Origin: an uncultured Lachnoclostridium sp.
GTDB taxonomy: Bacteria > Bacillota > Clostridia > Lachnospirales > Lachnospiraceae
Assembly: GCA_958425285.1 (NCBI GenBank)
Contig: CATZVV010000058.1
Span: 1-8,966 of the forward strand
Length of the DNA stretch: 8,966 nt
Direction of reading: 5' to 3'
Shown here piece after piece: positions 5,750 through 8,966 of this stretch. Every line of letters starts with the position of its first letter. Positions within the stretch are counted from its first letter, which is position 1. The notes under the pieces are model-generated. The model worked only from the letters and a program-made list of their open reading frames with translations, was not told the DNA's origin and searched no databases. Position numbers and translations under genes: made by a program.

Positions 5750-7033
5750 ATGAACAAAAGAACCTTTGGCTTTGAAACAATTCAATTACACGCAGGGCAG
5801 GAACAACCGGACTCCGCAACTGATTCTAGGGCAGTTCCAATCTATCAGACTACATCTTATGTGTTTCGAAACAGTGCACATGCAGAGGCTCGTTTTAATT
5901 TAAGCGATGCAGGAAATATTTACGGCAGACTGACAAATTCTACTACAGATGTATTTGAACAACGTATTGCAGCATTAGAGGGCGGCGTCGCTGCACTTGG
6001 TGTTGCTTCCGGAGCCGCCGCAATCACATATAGTATTTTAAATATTGCAGGTGCTGGTGATCATATTGTTTCGGCACAAACTATTTATGGCGGCTCTTAT
6101 AATTTATTCGAACACACTTTATCAGAATACGGTATACAAACTACTTTTGTAGATTCTGATAATATTTTAAATTTTGAACAGGCTATTCAGGAAAATACAA
6201 AAGCTATTTTTATTGAATCAATTGGAAACCCAAATGCAAATATTATTGACATACAGGCAGTTGCAAATATCGCACATCGACATCAGATTCCTCTCATTAT
6301 TGATAATACATTTGCTACTCCTTACTTACTTCGACCAATTGAACATGGTGCGGATATCGTCATTCACTCAGCCACGAAGTTTATTGGCGGGCACGGTACT
6401 GCAATCGGAGGAGTTATTATAGATGGCGGAAATTTTGATTGGAAAGCTTCCGGAAAATTCCCAAGTCTGACAGATCCTAACCCTTCCTATCACGGAATCA
6501 GCTTTACTGATGCAGTTGGTCCTGCTGCCTTTGTAACTAAAATTCGTGCCATCCTGCTTCGTGATACCGGTGCTACACAAGCCCCGCTTCATTCCTTCCT
6601 GTTTTTACAAGGGCTTGAAACATTGTCCCTTCGGGTGGAACGCCACATCGAAAACACATTAAAGGTAGTGAACTTTTTAAACAGACATCCTAATGTTTCA
6701 AAAGTAAATCATCCCTCTTTAAAGGACAGCCCATATCATGAATTATATAAAAAGTATTTTCCAAGAGGAGGTGCCTCTATTTTTACATTTGAAGTTAAAG
6801 GAGAAAAAGAAGCTGCAACCAAATTTATTGACAAACTAAACATTTTCTCACTTCTGGCAAATGTAGCAGATGTAAAATCCCTTGTTATCCATCCGGCTAC
6901 TACGACACACTCACAGATGAGTGAGGAAGAACTCATAAAATCCGGCATCACACCTGGGACTGTACGATTTTCCATCGGAACGGAAAGTATTGAGGATATA
7001 CTTTGGGATATTGAACAGGCCTTTGAAGATTAA
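5750..7033 (+). CDS. metY: O-acetylhomoserine sulfhydrylase (homocysteine synthase), PLP-dependent
   Basis: Cytoplasmic Cys/Met-metabolism PLP enzyme that makes homocysteine and acetate from O-acetylhomoserine and sulfide, the direct sulfhydrylation route to methionine. At 427 residues it is the usual length for this subgroup and longer than the roughly 380-400 of cystathionine gamma-synthases and lyases. The N-terminal GFETIQLHAGQEQPDSATDS and IYQTTSYVF are typical of MetY. Visible functional residues are YGR (58-60, phosphate contact from the partner subunit), Y113 in TIYGG stacking on PLP, D185 in IIDNTF, K210 in SATKFIGGHG (Schiff-base lysine), HPATTTHSQ (381-389) and R406 in TVRFSIG (substrate carboxylate). 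All key residues are present. The gene stands alone between its own promoter and a strong terminator, divergent from the kinase-like gene. O-succinylhomoserine or O-phosphohomoserine use cannot be excluded from sequence alone. Confidence 0.93.
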   Translation: MNKRTFGFETIQLHAGQEQPDSATDSRAVPIYQTTSYVFRNSAHAEARFNLSDAGNIYGRLTNSTTDVFEQRIAALEGGVAALGVASGAAAITYSILNIAGAGDHIVSAQTIYGGSYNLFEHTLSEYGIQTTFVDSDNILNFEQAIQENTKAIFIESIGNPNANIIDIQAVANIAHRHQIPLIIDNTFATPYLLRPIEHGADIVIHSATKFIGGHGTAIGGVIIDGGNFDWKASGKFPSLTDPNPSYHGISFTDAVGPAAFVTKIRAILLRDTGATQAPLHSFLFLQGLETLSLRVERHIENTLKVVNFLNRHPNVSKVNHPSLKDSPYHELYKKYFPRGGASIFTFEVKGEKEAATKFIDKLNIFSLLANVADVKSLVIHPATTTHSQMSEEELIKSGITPGTVRFSIGTESIEDILWDIEQAFED

Positions 7034-7036
7034 GAA

Positions 7037-7086
7037 AGAACTGCTACTGATTTTTTCACAATCAGTAGCAGTTCTCTTTTCTTTTT
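7037..7086 (+). terminator. Rho-independent terminator after metY, possibly bidirectional
   Basis: A perfect 16-bp stem (7037-7052 with 7060-7075, outer arm AGAACTGCTACTGATT) encloses a 7-base loop and is followed by the T-rich CTTTTCTTTTTA. It begins four bases after the metY stop. On the other strand the stem is followed by TTTCTTAATC, so it may also stop transcription from the converging GH115 gene, which ends at 7147. No other convincing hairpin lies in 7087-7146. Confidence 0.9.
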
Positions 7087-7146
7087 ATATAATATTTTAG
7101 AAGAACCGATTAACATTGTAAAGCAATAAAATATAAGACTGCTTCT

Positions 7147-8964
7147 TTAATTTGAGGTATCACTCTTGTTGATTTTTATATAATCCAACTTAGCCTGACC
7201 ACTTGTAACCTTTACAGTAATACTATTTTTAATCGTACCCAACTTGATTGTACCGTCAATAGCAAAGGTTCCGCCAGTCGCATCTACCTGCACACTTCCA
7301 ACTACACGTTTTCCCCAGAGCAACTGTAGAACTGCACCTTCCTCTGAGCTTGCACCTACCTCGAACTCATAAGTGGCGCCCTCTGATACAATGACAGGAT
7401 AGGTATATTCCTCTCCTTCTTTTACTGTAACAGATTCCCCATTCCGGCTGCTTCCCTCATAATCAGAAGCAACAATCTGTCCCGGCATAGAATGAATAAG
7501 CTGCTTTTCTGAAATGGTATCCGAAATTTCGCTTACCGTTTTTCCAACGTAATAGCTTTCCTTCGGACCAAAATGTGAATTCTTTATACTTTCCTTTGAA
7601 ACAACAGCCTTCTGTAATACAAAGCCCGGATCTGCTGCATAATACTGAATTGTATTTATGCCGGCTCTTAATGTCAGCTCCGATTCTGTAGAGCGTCCAT
7701 TTGCTTTCACATCTGTAGTCCATGTTCCACTGTAAGCACCAGCCTCATAATTGTTTTCATTAATACTATTAATTAGTTGTGGTTCTCCACCATTTGCTGC
7801 CACTGCGTACCGAATTGTCACGCTATTTCTGTCAACATTATTGGATGGTGCCGTGTACGTTGTTAACTTATACGTTCCTGCCTCTGGTACTGAAACAGTA
7901 TATTCTACATATGGAGCCTTCGTTACATCGTCAACGAAGCTGCGATTGGATGGAAATGCCTTCAATGAATCACCCATTTTTCCATAATCACAGATAACTT
8001 CAAAAGTTTCGCCATTTGCTCCTGATTCACGCTTTGTAAAATTACCTGCTGCTATAGAAGCATAACCATTTTCGTAAATATATGTTTTTTCAGCCAGACC
8101 AGCCGTATCTGTTACCTTTGCTTTAATTGGAACGATTACAGTTTTGCCTGCACCAGTAATAGTAACGGTTCCCTCTGAATCCTGTGCCACTTTTGACCAG
8201 TCAACAGATATATGAAAGGAATCATGCATTGTTATATATCCTGATACATCTGAAAGCTTAATCCAATCCGCACTTGCTTTTACCTCATAAGTGAACGGTT
8301 TCACTCCCTGATTAGACAAATCTACTGTATATGACTCTTTATTCACACTTGTAAAATCACTTAACGATGCAGTTCCTTCCGTATATATTTCACTTTGTCC
8401 TTCCAGACCAACAATCATAGTAGACGTCTCATCCGGCTGATACCATTTTATCTCCGGATACTTCCAGCCTTCCGAGTTCCATGTTACAAATCCAACATGT
8501 GGTGAACTCATCATATTCTTCCACTTGTCCTCTACACCCGGCATTGCATTGTTATATTCCGATTGTAAATTTTTATCCTCCTGAATTGCTGTCTTCAACT
8601 GAGCCGCATAAATATTGGCACAAACCATATTTTTTTCATAATAGTAAGTATTCAAACCACTGTATATCTGGATTTTGGCTACTGTCGCAGATGCTACCGC
8701 CGGGAAATATACCAACTGATAATATGCCGCCTGTAAGTCATCCGGAACATCATTTTGTACCTCCTGAGCAAGAGATACCATCTGTTCAATCCGTTCTAAC
8801 ATATCTTTTGCTTCATTATAATTTGTAACATGATAGGTTCCGTTGTTTAATGTTTCTGGTTTACAGGAGGTATTCAACCATGTATATTCTTTCAGCAATG
8901 TCACCATATCCTGTTTACGGTCTTCGGTCACAGAATCTCCAAACTGCTGCTCTACCCAATCTGT
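7147..8964 (-). CDS. GH115 xylan alpha-(4-O-methyl)glucuronidase, C-terminal part (N-terminus beyond window)
   Basis: 605 residues to the TAA at 7147-7149. The frame stays open to the right edge with no stop or ribosome binding site, so the apparent GTG start at 8931 is internal; the upstream codons give DWVEQQFGDS in the same style. The family removes glucuronic acid side chains from xylan. GH115 features by fragment residue: a helical region with AAYYQLVYFPAVASA (79-93), then CANIYAAQL, LQSEYNNAM and KWKNMMSSPHVGFVTWN (147-163); a BACON-like beta-sandwich (about 190-285) with ADWIKLSDVSG; and the GH115 C-terminal domain (about 290-470) ending in HFGPKESYY. A further CBM6-like module (about 485-605, from SMPGQIVASDYEG) probably binds carbohydrate. 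The catalytic acids and any signal peptide lie outside the window; export is expected from the substrate. There is no LPXTG or other anchor at the C-terminus. The gene converges on metY. Confidence 0.88.
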   Translation of the reverse strand, partial: TDWVEQQFGDSVTEDRKQDMVTLLKEYTWLNTSCKPETLNNGTYHVTNYNEAKDMLERIEQMVSLAQEVQNDVPDDLQAAYYQLVYFPAVASATVAKIQIYSGLNTYYYEKNMVCANIYAAQLKTAIQEDKNLQSEYNNAMPGVEDKWKNMMSSPHVGFVTWNSEGWKYPEIKWYQPDETSTMIVGLEGQSEIYTEGTASLSDFTSVNKESYTVDLSNQGVKPFTYEVKASADWIKLSDVSGYITMHDSFHISVDWSKVAQDSEGTVTITGAGKTVIVPIKAKVTDTAGLAEKTYIYENGYASIAAGNFTKRESGANGETFEVICDYGKMGDSLKAFPSNRSFVDDVTKAPYVEYTVSVPEAGTYKLTTYTAPSNNVDRNSVTIRYAVAANGGEPQLINSINENNYEAGAYSGTWTTDVKANGRSTESELTLRAGINTIQYYAADPGFVLQKAVVSKESIKNSHFGPKESYYVGKTVSEISDTISEKQLIHSMPGQIVASDYEGSSRNGESVTVKEGEEYTYPVIVSEGATYEFEVGASSEEGAVLQLLWGKRVVGSVQVDATGGTFAIDGTIKLGTIKNSITVKVTSGQAKLDYIKINKSDTSN

Positions 8965-8966
8965 TG

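Noticed and set aside
8481..8828. Open frame of 115 codons antisense to the GH115 gene
   Set aside because: It is a shadow of the GH115 coding frame with no recognisable domain and no promoter or ribosome binding site.
8929..8931. GTG as the start of the GH115 gene
   Set aside because: The same frame stays open to the window edge with GH115-like sequence upstream and no ribosome binding site before the GTG. It is an internal valine.

Overview
The window looks like chromosome from a low-GC, gut-type Firmicute, most likely Lachnospiraceae or a related Clostridium. The reasons are strong AGGAGG-type ribosome binding sites, sigma-A promoters with extended -10 elements, a PfoR-type EIIC membrane protein, and a secreted-type GH115 xylan-debranching enzyme next to biosynthetic genes. 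I see no transposase, integrase, tRNA, rRNA, CRISPR array or phage gene. Species placement is inference.

Layout. Positions 1-2320, read leftward, hold a probable three-gene operon: a promoter with a striking inverted repeat, a PfoR/PTS_EIIC_2-type membrane protein, thiE, then thiD, which runs off the left edge. Positions 2345-5551, also leftward, hold one very large cytoplasmic multi-PAS hybrid histidine-kinase-like protein. Positions 5552-5749 are a divergent promoter region rich in inverted repeats and ACAAAT half-sites. Positions 5750-7033, rightward, hold an O-acetylhomoserine sulfhydrylase (metY type), closed by a strong terminator. Positions 7147-8964, leftward, hold the C-terminal two thirds or so of a GH115 alpha-glucuronidase whose start lies beyond the right edge.

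How the genes fit together. ThiE joins HMP-pyrophosphate to thiazole phosphate, and ThiD makes the HMP-pyrophosphate. The membrane protein ahead of them in the same transcription unit is a candidate for moving a related compound, but its substrate is unknown. MetY makes homocysteine from O-acetylhomoserine and sulfide. It shares its upstream region with the kinase-like gene, so the two may be co-regulated. The GH115 enzyme removes (4-O-methyl-)glucuronic acid from xylan and is functionally separate.

The most notable point is that the hybrid kinase looks catalytically dead as a phosphorelay protein. The H-box histidine is lysine (K699), the receiver phospho-acceptor aspartate is asparagine (N995), and further receiver and ATP-lid residues are lost. 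The reading frame is nevertheless intact over 1068 codons, which suggests a conserved non-canonical sensor rather than a decaying gene. Second in interest are the unstudied EIIC/PfoR-thiamine link and the twin CACATGTG operator-like repeat at its promoter.
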